Assembly: GCF_000212695.1 (NCBI RefSeq)
Contig: NC_015514.1
Location: forward strand, 3,162,001 to 3,226,000
DNA length: 64,000 bases
Direction: 5' to 3'
Origin: Cellulomonas fimi ATCC 484
GTDB taxonomy: Bacteria; Actinomycetota; Actinomycetes; Actinomycetales; Cellulomonadaceae
In this document: positions 56,988-64,000 of the stretch, in pieces
Layout of the letters: each line of letters begins with the position of its first letter
Position numbering within the stretch: the first letter of the stretch is position 1
The notes under the pieces: generated by a model
Seen by the model: only the letters and a program-made list of their open reading frames with translations
Told to the model about the DNA's origin: nothing
Databases searched by the model: none
Translations under genes and position numbers: made by a program

Positions 56988-58580
56988 TCAGCGCAGGTCG
57001 CTCAGGTACTCCAGGAGCAGCCGTGCGCCGAAGCCCGTGGCGCCCTCGGTGACCTCGTGCTTGTCCCCGGCGGCCCGCGCAGGGCCGGCGATGTCGAGGT
57101 GCGCCCAGCGCCGCGTGCCGACGAAGTGGCGCAGGAACAGCGCGGCCGTGATGGAGCCGCCACCGATCCGCCGGTCGAGGGGCACGTGCCGCAGGTCCGC
57201 CACCTCGGAGCGGACCGCCTCCTCGTACTCCTCGACGAGGGGCATGGGCCACGCGAGCTCGCCCGAGCGCTCCCCGGCAGCTGCGAGGTCCGCGACGACC
57301 TCGTCGTCCGACCCGTACAGCGCGGCGTGCTGCTTGCCGAGACCGAGCGTCGCGGCGCCCGTGAGCGTCGCGACGTCCACGAGGACGTCGGGGTCCAGCT
57401 CGGCGTCGGCCCAGGCGAGCGCGTCGGCGAGCACGAGCCGGCCCTCGGCGTCGGTGTTCGCGATCTCGACGGTCGTGCCGCCGAACTGCGTGAGGACGTC
57501 CCCTGGACGGTAGGACGCCGCGCCGACGTGGTTCTCGGCGAGCGGCAGCACGGCGGTGACGCGGTGCGCGACGCCCGCCTCGGCCGCGGCCAGGACGGTC
57601 GCGAGCGCGACGGCGGCACCGGTCATGTCCGTCTTCATCGGGACCATCGCCTCGCGCGGCTTGATCGACAGGCCGCCCGTGTCGTACGTGATGCCCTTGC
57701 CGACCACCACGACGTGCCGCGCGACGTCCGGCGTCGCGGGCGTGTACGCGACCGTCACCAGCCGGGGCGGTGACGCGGAGCCCGCGCCGACGGCGAGGAT
57801 CCCGCCGAAGCCCTGGGCGGCCAGCTCGCGCGGGCCGCGGACGGTGACCTCGAGCCCGGCCTGACGGCCGAGCCGGCGCGCCTGCTCCGCGAGCCAGGCG
57901 GGGTTCTTCGTGCTCGACGGGGTCGCGGCGAGGTCGCGCGCGAGCCACGTGGCGCGGGCCGCAGTCCGGCCGGCGGCGACCGCGGCACCCGTGCGGGTCC
58001 CGTCGCGGCCGAGCAGGACGAGCGACGCAGGCTCCGGGTCCGGGGTCCCCGTCGCGAGCGTCGGCGTGCGGTAGGCCGCGAGCAGGTAGCCCTCGGTGAG
58101 GGCCCGTGCGGCCGCGGCCTCCTGCGAGGCGTCCTGGGCGGCGTAGGCGCCGACGGTCGTGACGACGCGGCGCAGACCACGGGTCGCGCGGGCGAGCGCG
58201 GCGCCGGCCCGGCGGACGTCACGCGGGGAGCCGTCGCCCACGCCGACGAGGACGAGTCGCGGCGGCAGCCCCTGCCAGGGCAGCGTGACGGCCGACCCGA
58301 CCGGCCGCGGGAGCTGCAGGACGTACGCCTCGCCGGCCGCACCCGTCAGGCGGACGCGCTCGGCGATCTCGGCGAGGTCGACGCCGTAGCGGGCGGCCGC
58401 GTCGGCGGTGCCCTCGCGGGGCTGCACGCCGTCGTCCCCGCTGCGCGCGGGTGCGACGGGGACGGCGACCGCGTCGGTCGTGCCGTCCGTCAGCAGCGGG
58501 CTCGTGGCGAGAGCGCCGCCGACGAGGGCCACCTCCGGCGGGGTGCGGCCGATGGTCGTGGTCGGGGTCGGCCGTGCCAT
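56988..58580 (-). CDS. pepA: Leucyl aminopeptidase (M17)
   Basis: A 530-residue cytosolic zinc aminopeptidase. The catalytic C-terminal half has VGKGITYDTGGLSIKPR, MKTDMTGAAV (metal Asp), and the signature NTDAEGRLVL with two metal ligands and the catalytic Arg. The N-terminal half is the variable hexamer-forming domain. It follows the DUF3117 gene by 16 nt on the same strand, so they are probably co-transcribed. Confidence 0.93.
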   Translation of the reverse strand: MARPTPTTTIGRTPPEVALVGGALATSPLLTDGTTDAVAVPVAPARSGDDGVQPREGTADAAARYGVDLAEIAERVRLTGAAGEAYVLQLPRPVGSAVTLPWQGLPPRLVLVGVGDGSPRDVRRAGAALARATRGLRRVVTTVGAYAAQDASQEAAAARALTEGYLLAAYRTPTLATGTPDPEPASLVLLGRDGTRTGAAVAAGRTAARATWLARDLAATPSSTKNPAWLAEQARRLGRQAGLEVTVRGPRELAAQGFGGILAVGAGSASPPRLVTVAYTPATPDVARHVVVVGKGITYDTGGLSIKPREAMVPMKTDMTGAAVALATVLAAAEAGVAHRVTAVLPLAENHVGAASYRPGDVLTQFGGTTVEIANTDAEGRLVLADALAWADAELDPDVLVDVATLTGAATLGLGKQHAALYGSDDEVVADLAAAGERSGELAWPMPLVEEYEEAVRSEVADLRHVPLDRRIGGGSITAALFLRHFVGTRRWAHLDIAGPARAAGDKHEVTEGATGFGARLLLEYLSDLR

Positions 58581-58596
58581 CTCGTGCGGTCCGTCG

Positions 58597-58764
58597 TCAG
58601 GAGACGACGGACGTCAGGGCCTCGCCCAGCTCGGCGGCCTCGGTCGCGTTGAGCTCGACCACCAGCCGTCCACCGCCCTCGAGCGGGACGCGCATGACGA
58701 TGCCGCGCCCCTCCTTGGTCACCTCGAGCGGTCCGTCACCGGTCCTCGGCTTCATCGCGGCCAT
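58597..58764 (-). CDS. DUF3117 family small protein
   Basis: A 55-residue protein, MAAMKPRTGDGPLEVTKEG followed by GRGIVMRVPLEGGGRLVVEL, almost invariant across actinobacteria. It is soluble and basic at the start, with an acidic helix at the end. The ATG at 58764 has an AGGAGAGG upstream. Function is not established. It may be an RNA- or ribosome-associated factor, but this is speculation. Confidence 0.9.
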   Translation of the reverse strand: MAAMKPRTGDGPLEVTKEGRGIVMRVPLEGGGRLVVELNATEAAELGEALTSVVS

Positions 58765-58863
58765 GCGGGGGGCCTCTCCTTCGCCTCGTACGTACCGACC
58801 GGGCGCCCGGGCGCGCGGGTGCGCGCGCACGACGAGAGCCCGAGATGCCGGTTGTCCGGGACC

Positions 58864-58869
58864 ATCTTA
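58864..58869 (-). promoter_or_regulatory. Probable -10 element for DUF3117-pepA
   Basis: TAAGAT on the minus strand, about 95 nt before the DUF3117 start. An inverted repeat ATCGGT/ACCGAT (58877-58899) overlaps the -35 area and could be an operator. Nothing else is seen in 58765-58965. Confidence 0.4.
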
Positions 58870-58965
58870 GTTCACGATCGGTCCTCTACCTCGACCGATG
58901 GCGCACGAGACGCCCGGACGGACCGCGGGCCGGACAGGCGTCCAGGGACACGCGCGGCGGGCCGA

Positions 58966-60225
58966 TCACGGAGGCCAGCCCTGCGGCGGGGTCAGCCGCC
59001 ACATGTTCCACACCCAGACGAGCTGGAGCGCGAGCATGACGACGATCACACCCGCGAGCCACAGACGGCGCGCCGCCGGCGGTCGCCGCACGACCCCCGC
59101 GGTCACGGTCGCGAGCGGGAACGCGAGCAGCAGGAAGCGCGCGAGGCTGCTGCCGGGCTCGATCACGGCCGCGATGTAGAGCAGGTACGCCGCCGGCCAG
59201 GTGTGCAGCTCGTTGCCGAGCCGCCACGCCGCCGGCACGACGAGGCACGCGAGCACGAGCCCGAAGCCCGCGGCCAGCACCCACGGCGCGCGGTCCTGGA
59301 ACCAGAACTCCGACACGTACCCCCACGCCCCGAACGGCGCGACCTCGCGCACGCCGCGCCACGCCTCCTGCGTCTGCAGGTAGCCGTCGGGGACGCCGGT
59401 GACCCACCCGCAGATGAGCATCCACGCGACGCCGGAGACCGCGGCCGCGGCCGCGAGCGCGGTCAGGCCGCCCAGGTCACGCGCGCGCAGCCGGTCCTCG
59501 CCACGGCGGCTCGCGCGCCACCGGACCAGCGCGTGCACGACGATGACGACCGCCATCGGGAGCGCGACGGCGCGCGTGAAGCCCAGCGCCAGCACCACGG
59601 CGGCCGTCGGGAGGTACCGGCGCTGCACCAGGAGCAGCAGGGCCGACGCGATGAGCAGCAGCGCGAGCGACTCGGTGTAGGCCACCTGCGTGACGACGGC
59701 CGTCGGGAACGCGGTGACGAGCGCGACCGTCGCGAGCGGCAGCCCCGGTCGGGCGGCGACGGCGCGCGGCGCGCCGACCTCGACGAGCCGGTGGATGACG
59801 ACCGCGGCGCCCGCGCCGAGGGCGAGCGCCGTGAGCGGCGCGACGACGTACCAGGGCCCCGTCGTCAGCGTCATGAGGCCGCGCACGAGCAGCGGGAACA
59901 GGGGGAAGAACGCCCAGACGTTCTGCTGGACGAGACCGTCCTCGCCGACGGGGAGCGTCGACGGGTAGCCCTGCTCCGCCGCCTGCCGGTACCAGCTCGC
60001 GTCCCACATGAGCCCGGTGAACTCCAGGTACCCCGGCCTGGCCCGCGTCCAGTAGTTCTCGACCTGGCCCTGCGCGGTGACGACGAGCGCGACCGCGCTG
60101 AACGCACGGCCGGCGAGGAACACCGCGAGGGCCTGCACCCACCACGGCCACGTCCGCGGGTCCAGCCGGGGCGACGGGCGGGACGGGGCCTCGTCGGCGC
60201 CCGTCACAGCCTGCTCGGCGCTCAT
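58966..60225 (-). CDS. Polytopic membrane protein, PIG-V-like mannosyltransferase
   Basis: The 419-residue product has about ten predicted spans. The first extracellular loop has FTGLMWDASWYRQAAEQGYP, matching the WDAxWYxxIAxxGY signature of PIG-V-type lipid-linked mannosyltransferases, so it may transfer mannose from a polyprenyl donor to an envelope glycan or protein. The acceptor is unknown. The ATG overlaps the folP stop by 4 nt. Confidence 0.75.
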   Translation of the reverse strand: MSAEQAVTGADEAPSRPSPRLDPRTWPWWVQALAVFLAGRAFSAVALVVTAQGQVENYWTRARPGYLEFTGLMWDASWYRQAAEQGYPSTLPVGEDGLVQQNVWAFFPLFPLLVRGLMTLTTGPWYVVAPLTALALGAGAAVVIHRLVEVGAPRAVAARPGLPLATVALVTAFPTAVVTQVAYTESLALLLIASALLLLVQRRYLPTAAVVLALGFTRAVALPMAVVIVVHALVRWRASRRGEDRLRARDLGGLTALAAAAAVSGVAWMLICGWVTGVPDGYLQTQEAWRGVREVAPFGAWGYVSEFWFQDRAPWVLAAGFGLVLACLVVPAAWRLGNELHTWPAAYLLYIAAVIEPGSSLARFLLLAFPLATVTAGVVRRPPAARRLWLAGVIVVMLALQLVWVWNMWRLTPPQGWPP

Positions 60226-61148
60226 GCGAGCCCCCGCACGGCCCGCGCCGGCGGCCGGTCCCCACGGACGACCGCGACCATGTCGAGGGTGCGGCGCGTC
60301 GCGGCGACGTCGTGCACCCGGAACACGCGCGCACCGAGCCACGCGGCGACCGACGTCGCGGCGAGCGTGCCCTCGAGCCGCTCGTCGACCGGCAGGTCGA
60401 GGCTCTCGCCGACGAAGTCCTTGCGGGACAGCGCCATGAGGACGGGGTGACCGAGCGCGACGAGCGCCGCCGTGCGGCGGACCAGGTGCAGCGAGTGCCA
60501 CGTGTTCTTGCCGAAGTCGTGCGTCGGGTCGACGAGCACCGACCCCGGGTCCACGCCGAGCGCGACCGCACGGGCGGCGCCCGCGGTCACGGTCGCCACC
60601 ACGTCGTCGAGCACGCCGTCGAGCCCGTCGTCCGGGTCCTCGAGCGGTCCGCTGCGCGGGTACTCGACGCGCAGCGGGTCGGTGCGCGGCCGCGCGCCGC
60701 CGGTGTGCGAGCAGACGACGCCCAGGCCGTGCTCGGCCGCGACCTCCACGAGCCGCGGGTCGTGGCCTGCCCACGTGTCGTTGACGAGGTCGACGCCCTC
60801 CGCGGCCGCGGCTCGCGCCACCTCCGCACGCCACGTGTCGATGCTGACGAGCAGCTCCGGGTGCCGGGCACGCACGCGCGCGACGAGCGGGACGACGCGC
60901 GCGATCTCCTCGGCGACGTCGACGCGCGGACCCCGGCCGGCGCGGACGCCGCCGAGGTCGACGAGGTCCGCCCCCTCCTCGACCGCGCGGTCCACCGCGG
61001 CGTCCGCGGACGCGTCGTCGTGCCGCGCGGCGGCGTAGAACGAGTCGGGCGTCCGGTTGACCACGGCCATCACGACGGGCCCGCCGTCGCCGACGACGCG
61101 GCCGCGCAGCCGCAGGTGTGCCCCCGCCGGCGGTACGGCCGTGCTCAC
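60222..61148 (-). CDS. folP: FolP2-like dihydropteroate synthase homologue
   Basis: A 308-residue TIM-barrel protein related to dihydropteroate synthase. VNRTPDSFY, SIDTWRAEVARAA, NDTWAG, DPTHDFGKN, SRKDFVGE and RVHDV are present, but the p-aminobenzoate loop reads GGVRAGRGP and not GGESTRPGA. This is the FolP2 type; M. tuberculosis FolP2 reportedly lacks normal synthase activity. The GTG overlaps the LOG stop. Confidence 0.85.
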   Translation of the reverse strand: MSTAVPPAGAHLRLRGRVVGDGGPVVMAVVNRTPDSFYAAARHDDASADAAVDRAVEEGADLVDLGGVRAGRGPRVDVAEEIARVVPLVARVRARHPELLVSIDTWRAEVARAAAAEGVDLVNDTWAGHDPRLVEVAAEHGLGVVCSHTGGARPRTDPLRVEYPRSGPLEDPDDGLDGVLDDVVATVTAGAARAVALGVDPGSVLVDPTHDFGKNTWHSLHLVRRTAALVALGHPVLMALSRKDFVGESLDLPVDERLEGTLAATSVAAWLGARVFRVHDVAATRRTLDMVAVVRGDRPPARAVRGLA

Positions 61149-61963
61149 CCCGCGCCCTCGGGCGACGTCTCCGCCTCCGCGGTCGCGCTGGCCGCCGCCT
61201 CCTCGTGGGCGCGCAGCTCGGCGCCGCGCGTGCGGACGATGTCGACGGCCTCCTCGGCGTCGTCGACGACCTGGAGCAGCTCCAGGTCCACGGCGGAGAT
61301 CATGCCGCGGTCCAGCGCGGCGCTGCGCAGCCAGTCCAGCAGGCCCTGCCAGTACGACCGGCCGACGAGCACGATCGGGAAGCTCGTGACCTTGTGGGTC
61401 TGGACGAGCGTGAGGGCCTCGAACAGCTCGTCGAACGTCCCGAACCCGCCGGGCAGCACCACGAAGCCCTCGGAGTACTTGACGAACATCGTCTTGCGGG
61501 CGAAGAAGTAACGGAAGTTCACGCCGAGGTCGACGTAGCCGTTCATGCCCTGCTCGAACGGCAGCTCGATGCCGAGCCCGACGGACAGCCCGCCCGCCGC
61601 GGCGGCCCCCCGGTTCGCGGCCTCCATGATCCCGGGGCCTCCCCCGGTGATGACGGCGTACCCGGCCTCGGCGAGCCGGCGCCCGACCTCCACGCCGACC
61701 GCGTACTCGGGGCTGTCGTCCGGGGTGCGCGCCGAGCCGAACACGCTGACGGCAGGGCCGACTTCCGCGAGCGCCCCGAAACCCTCGACGAACTCGCTCT
61801 GGATCCGCATGACGCGCCACGGGTCGTCGTGCAGCCAGGAGGCGCCGTCGCCGCTGCTCAGCAGGCGCTGGTCGGACGTGCTGGAGGGGATCTGCCGTCC
61901 GCGCAGGAGCACCGGCCCCTTGCGGTATCCCCGGCCCGGTGCGGGCTGACCGTCGTCGCTCAT
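61145..61963 (-). CDS. LOG-family phosphoribohydrolase (TIGR00730)
   Basis: The 272-residue protein has the LOG signatures VITGGGPGIMEAANRGA and LPGGFGTFDELFEALT, with the catalytic Glu in the second. LOG enzymes split cytokinin-type N6-modified AMP into base and ribose 5-phosphate; bacterial members may also hydrolyse AMP. About 60 extra N-terminal residues precede the fold, as in actinobacterial homologues such as Rv1205. Confidence 0.92.
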   Translation of the reverse strand: MSDDGQPAPGRGYRKGPVLLRGRQIPSSTSDQRLLSSGDGASWLHDDPWRVMRIQSEFVEGFGALAEVGPAVSVFGSARTPDDSPEYAVGVEVGRRLAEAGYAVITGGGPGIMEAANRGAAAAGGLSVGLGIELPFEQGMNGYVDLGVNFRYFFARKTMFVKYSEGFVVLPGGFGTFDELFEALTLVQTHKVTSFPIVLVGRSYWQGLLDWLRSAALDRGMISAVDLELLQVVDDAEEAVDIVRTRGAELRAHEEAAASATAEAETSPEGAG

Positions 61964-61969
61964 GGGGTG

Positions 61970-61975
61970 ACTCTA
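61970..61975 (-). promoter_or_regulatory. -10 element, leaderless LOG gene
   Basis: TAGAGT on the minus strand, 6 nt before the ATG at 61963. LOG, folP and the membrane protein form one operon by overlaps. Confidence 0.6.
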
Positions 61976-62060
61976 GGCCGCACCCGGGCCTGTCGCGTGG
62001 CGGTGCCGGGAGCCGGCCGGATGATCACGTCCCCACCCCCCGTGCGTGCTCCCGACCTGG

Positions 62061-63161
62061 TCAGGCCGTCAGCCAGGCCCGCAGCGCGGCGTACGACCCG
62101 TGGATCTGCGCGACCGGGCAGCGCTCGTCGTCCTTGTGCGCGAGCAGCGGGTCGCCGGGACCGAAGTTGACGGCCGGCACGCCCAGCGCGCTGAACCGCG
62201 CGACGTCGGTCCAGCCGAGCTTCGCCGCCGGCACTCCCCCGGTGACCGCGAGGACGACGTCCGCGAACGCCGCGGCCGCCGGGTGCTGGAGCCCCGGTCG
62301 CGCGCCGGGTGCGGCGTCGGTCACGACGACGTCGTAGCCGGCGAAGAGCTCCTGCACGTGCGCGGTCGCCTCGGCGACGTCGCGCGAGGGCGCGAAGCGG
62401 TAGTTGACGGTGACGACGCACGAGTCCGGGATGACGTTGGCCGCGGTGCCGCCCGAGACGAGCACGGCGTTGAGCCCCTCGCGGTACTCGAGCCCGTCGA
62501 CCTCGACGACGGCCGGCTCGTACGCCTCCAGGCGCCGCAGCACCTCGCCGGCGGCGTGGATCGCGTTGCGGCCCGTCCACGCGCGCGCCGAGTGCGCGGC
62601 GACGCCGGTCAGGCGCACCTCGGCGCGCAGCGTCCCGTTGCAGCCGCCCTCGAGGCCACCGTCGGTCGGCTCGCACAGCACGGCGAAGTCGCACGCGACC
62701 CAGTCCGGGTGGTCGCGCACGAGCCGGCCGAGGCCGTTGAGGTCCGCCGCGACCTCCTCGTGGTCGTAGAACACCCAGGTGACGTCGTGCGCAGGCTGGT
62801 CGAGCTCGGCCGCGAGTGCGAGCTGCACCGCGACTCCCGCCTTCATGTCGACCGTGCCGCGACCCCAGACGACCGCGTCGTCCCCCTCGCCCTCGACGCG
62901 CGTCGGCAGGTTGTCCGCGAGCGGCACGGTGTCGAGGTGGCCCGCGACGACGACGCGCGACCCACGTCCCAGCCGGGTGCGTGCGACGACCGCGTCGCCG
63001 TCCCGCAAGACCTCGAGGTGCGGGTACGCACGCAGCGCGGTCTCGACGGCATCGGCCAGCGTCGCCTCGTCACCGGAGACGGACGGCACGTCGCACACCG
63101 CACGGGTCAGGGCGACCAGGTCGCCGCGCAGGTCCAGGACGGGGGTGCTCGCGCCGCTCAC
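62061..63161 (-). CDS. dapE: Succinyl-diaminopimelate desuccinylase
   Basis: Removes succinate from N-succinyl-diaminopimelate on the way to meso-diaminopimelate and lysine. The 366-residue M20-type dizinc enzyme has [12 protein letters not shown] (metal His, catalytic Asp), [10 protein letters not shown] (bridging Asp) and VFYDHEEV (catalytic Glu pair), with [18 protein letters not shown] in the dimer domain. The GTG at 63161 is leaderless and diverges from dapD. Confidence 0.95.
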   Translation of the reverse strand: MSGASTPVLDLRGDLVALTRAVCDVPSVSGDEATLADAVETALRAYPHLEVLRDGDAVVARTRLGRGSRVVVAGHLDTVPLADNLPTRVEGEGDDAVVWGRGTVDMKAGVAVQLALAAELDQPAHDVTWVFYDHEEVAADLNGLGRLVRDHPDWVACDFAVLCEPTDGGLEGGCNGTLRAEVRLTGVAAHSARAWTGRNAIHAAGEVLRRLEAYEPAVVEVDGLEYREGLNAVLVSGGTAANVIPDSCVVTVNYRFAPSRDVAEATAHVQELFAGYDVVVTDAAPGARPGLQHPAAAAFADVVLAVTGGVPAAKLGWTDVARFSALGVPAVNFGPGDPLLAHKDDERCPVAQIHGSYAALRAWLTA

Positions 63162-63167
63162 GGGCCG

Positions 63168-63173
63168 ACCCTA
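63168..63173 (-). promoter_or_regulatory. -10 element, leaderless dapE
   Basis: TAGGGT on the minus strand, 6 nt before the GTG at 63161. Confidence 0.6.
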
Positions 63174-63235
63174 GCCGCCGGGCGCGCGGTGCGGCGGGGC
63201 CGTCCGCTACCGCACGGTAGGTCGCGGGCGTTGTC

Positions 63236-63241
63236 TAGGGT
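63236..63241 (+). promoter_or_regulatory. -10 element, leaderless dapD
   Basis: TAGGGT, 7 nt before the ATG at 63249. The two dap start codons are 87 nt apart. Confidence 0.6.
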
Positions 63242-63248
63242 TGTCGGC

Positions 63249-64000
63249 ATGACAGCACGCACGGCCTGGGGCTTCGGCCTGGCCACGATCGCCGCCGACG
63301 GCGCCACGCTCGACACCTGGTACCCCGCGCCCGCGCTGGGCGAGCCGCCCGCCGACGCCGTCGCCCCCGCCGAGCTCACGGCCGCCGCACGCGTCGACGA
63401 GGCGCGAGGCGTCAGCGTCGAGGTCGTGCTGACCGTGGTGGACCTCGACTCCCCGCCCGCGGACACCGCCGACGCGTACCTGCGCCTGCACCTGCTGTCG
63501 CACCGCCTCGTCGCCCCGCACGGCCAGAACCTCGACGGCGTCTTCGGCGTCCTGCCCAACGTCGTGTGGACGGACCGCGGCCCGTGCGCGGTCGAGGGCT
63601 TCGAGCTCACCCGTGCCCGGCTGCGCGCCGCGACGGGCGTCCCCGTCACGGTGCTCGGCGTCGACAAGTTCCCGCGCATGGTCGACTACGTCGTCCCGTC
63701 CGGGGTGCGGGTGGCCGACGCGGACCGCGTGCGCCTGGGCGCGCACCTCGCGGCCGGCACGACCGTGATGCACGAGGGGTTCGTCAACTTCAACGCCGGC
63801 ACGCTCGGCACGTCGATGGTCGAGGGCCGCATCTCCTCGGGCGTCGTCGTGGGCGACGGCTCGGACGTCGGCGGCGGCGCGTCGATCATGGGCACGCTGT
63901 CCGGCGGCGGGAAGGTCGTCGTGTCCGTCGGCCGGCGCAGCCTGCTCGGCGCGAACTCGGGGCTGGGCATCGCCCTCGGCGACGACTGCGTCGTCGAGGC
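63249..64000 (+). CDS. dapD: Tetrahydrodipicolinate N-succinyltransferase, 5' part (3' end outside window)
   Basis: The first 250 residues of the actinobacterial DapD, which transfers succinyl from succinyl-CoA to tetrahydrodipicolinate, the step upstream of DapC and DapE. An N-terminal domain (about 1-150) precedes a left-handed beta-helix whose hexapeptide turns are visible from [20 protein letters not shown] to [20 protein letters not shown]. The reading frame is open at the window edge. Length of the family is about 315-330 residues, so roughly 70 are missing. Confidence 0.93.
   Translation, partial: MTARTAWGFGLATIAADGATLDTWYPAPALGEPPADAVAPAELTAAARVDEARGVSVEVVLTVVDLDSPPADTADAYLRLHLLSHRLVAPHGQNLDGVFGVLPNVVWTDRGPCAVEGFELTRARLRAATGVPVTVLGVDKFPRMVDYVVPSGVRVADADRVRLGAHLAAGTTVMHEGFVNFNAGTLGTSMVEGRISSGVVVGDGSDVGGGASIMGTLSGGGKVVVSVGRRSLLGANSGLGIALGDDCVVE

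Overview
The window is very G+C-rich (third codon positions almost all G or C), rich in GTG starts, and carries actinobacterial hallmarks: acyl-CoA carboxylase with an epsilon subunit, the SigE-RseA-HtrA-TatB locus, the actinobacterial form of DapD, an LpdA-type quinone reductase and a DUF3117 protein. A secreted protein with a C-terminal family 2 cellulose-binding module and a fermentative AdhE point to the Cellulomonadaceae, probably Cellulomonas; the genus is an inference. No rRNA, tRNA or CRISPR array was seen. The region is gene-dense chromosome, about 59 genes with no gap over 300 nt, and one clear mobile element.

Layout. 0-7.5 kb: end of adhE (cut by the window edge), a small lipoprotein, an aminotransferase, a Bcr/CflA-type exporter, an SRAP DNA-crosslink protein and an Rv1264-like adenylate cyclase. 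7.5-16.9 kb: acyl-CoA carboxylase region (birA, accD, an unknown acidic protein, accE, DUF885, VKOR, maf, accA, NUDIX). 17-20.6 kb: efeUOB ferrous-iron uptake operon behind a DtxR/IdeR-like box. 20.7-27.1 kb: membrane-anchored EEP protein, lpdA, purine nucleoside phosphorylase and a phosphohexomutase. 27.1-30.3 kb: two less conserved proteins, including the DUF6055/beta-helix/CBM2 exoprotein. 30.5-39.8 kb: nucleoside import and salvage on the minus strand (bmpA-nupO-nupP-nupQ-cdd-deoA, then a small acidic protein, add and deoC). 40-46.2 kb: M20 amidohydrolase, manC and sdhCDAB. 46.2-48.8 kb: a 62-bp tandem repeat and an intact IS21-family element with a 5-bp target duplication. 48.8-52.3 kb: APH-like kinase, BrkB/YihY, 2H phosphoesterase and trpS. 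52.4-56.9 kb: tatB, htrA, rseA and sigE, with a divergent methyltransferase. 57-64 kb: pepA, DUF3117, a PIG-V-like membrane protein, folP2-like, LOG, dapE and the first part of dapD.

How genes work together. Import, deamination, phosphorolysis and aldol cleavage of nucleosides are all encoded between 24 and 40 kb (PNP, mutase, DeoC, Add, DeoA, Cdd and an ABC importer). AccA, AccD, AccE and BirA make a biotin-dependent carboxylase and its activating ligase. SigE is probably autoregulated through an ECF-type promoter, held by the zinc anti-sigma factor RseA, and co-located with the envelope protease HtrA. dapD and dapE, two lysine/diaminopimelate pathway genes, are divergent.

Two themes stand out. 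At least 22 genes have a TANNNT-like -10 hexamer ending only 5-8 nt before the start codon, so the window is dominated by leaderless transcription. Gene order also resembles two separate Mycobacterium tuberculosis segments (recalled as about Rv3279-Rv3336 and Rv1201-Rv1224) joined near 52.3 kb. I found no convincing new multigene defence or biosynthetic system. The best leads are the DUF6055/CBM2 exoprotein without a zinc-peptidase motif, the unknown protein inside the carboxylase operon, the apparent ATC start of the methyltransferase, and the sdhB-derived repeat.
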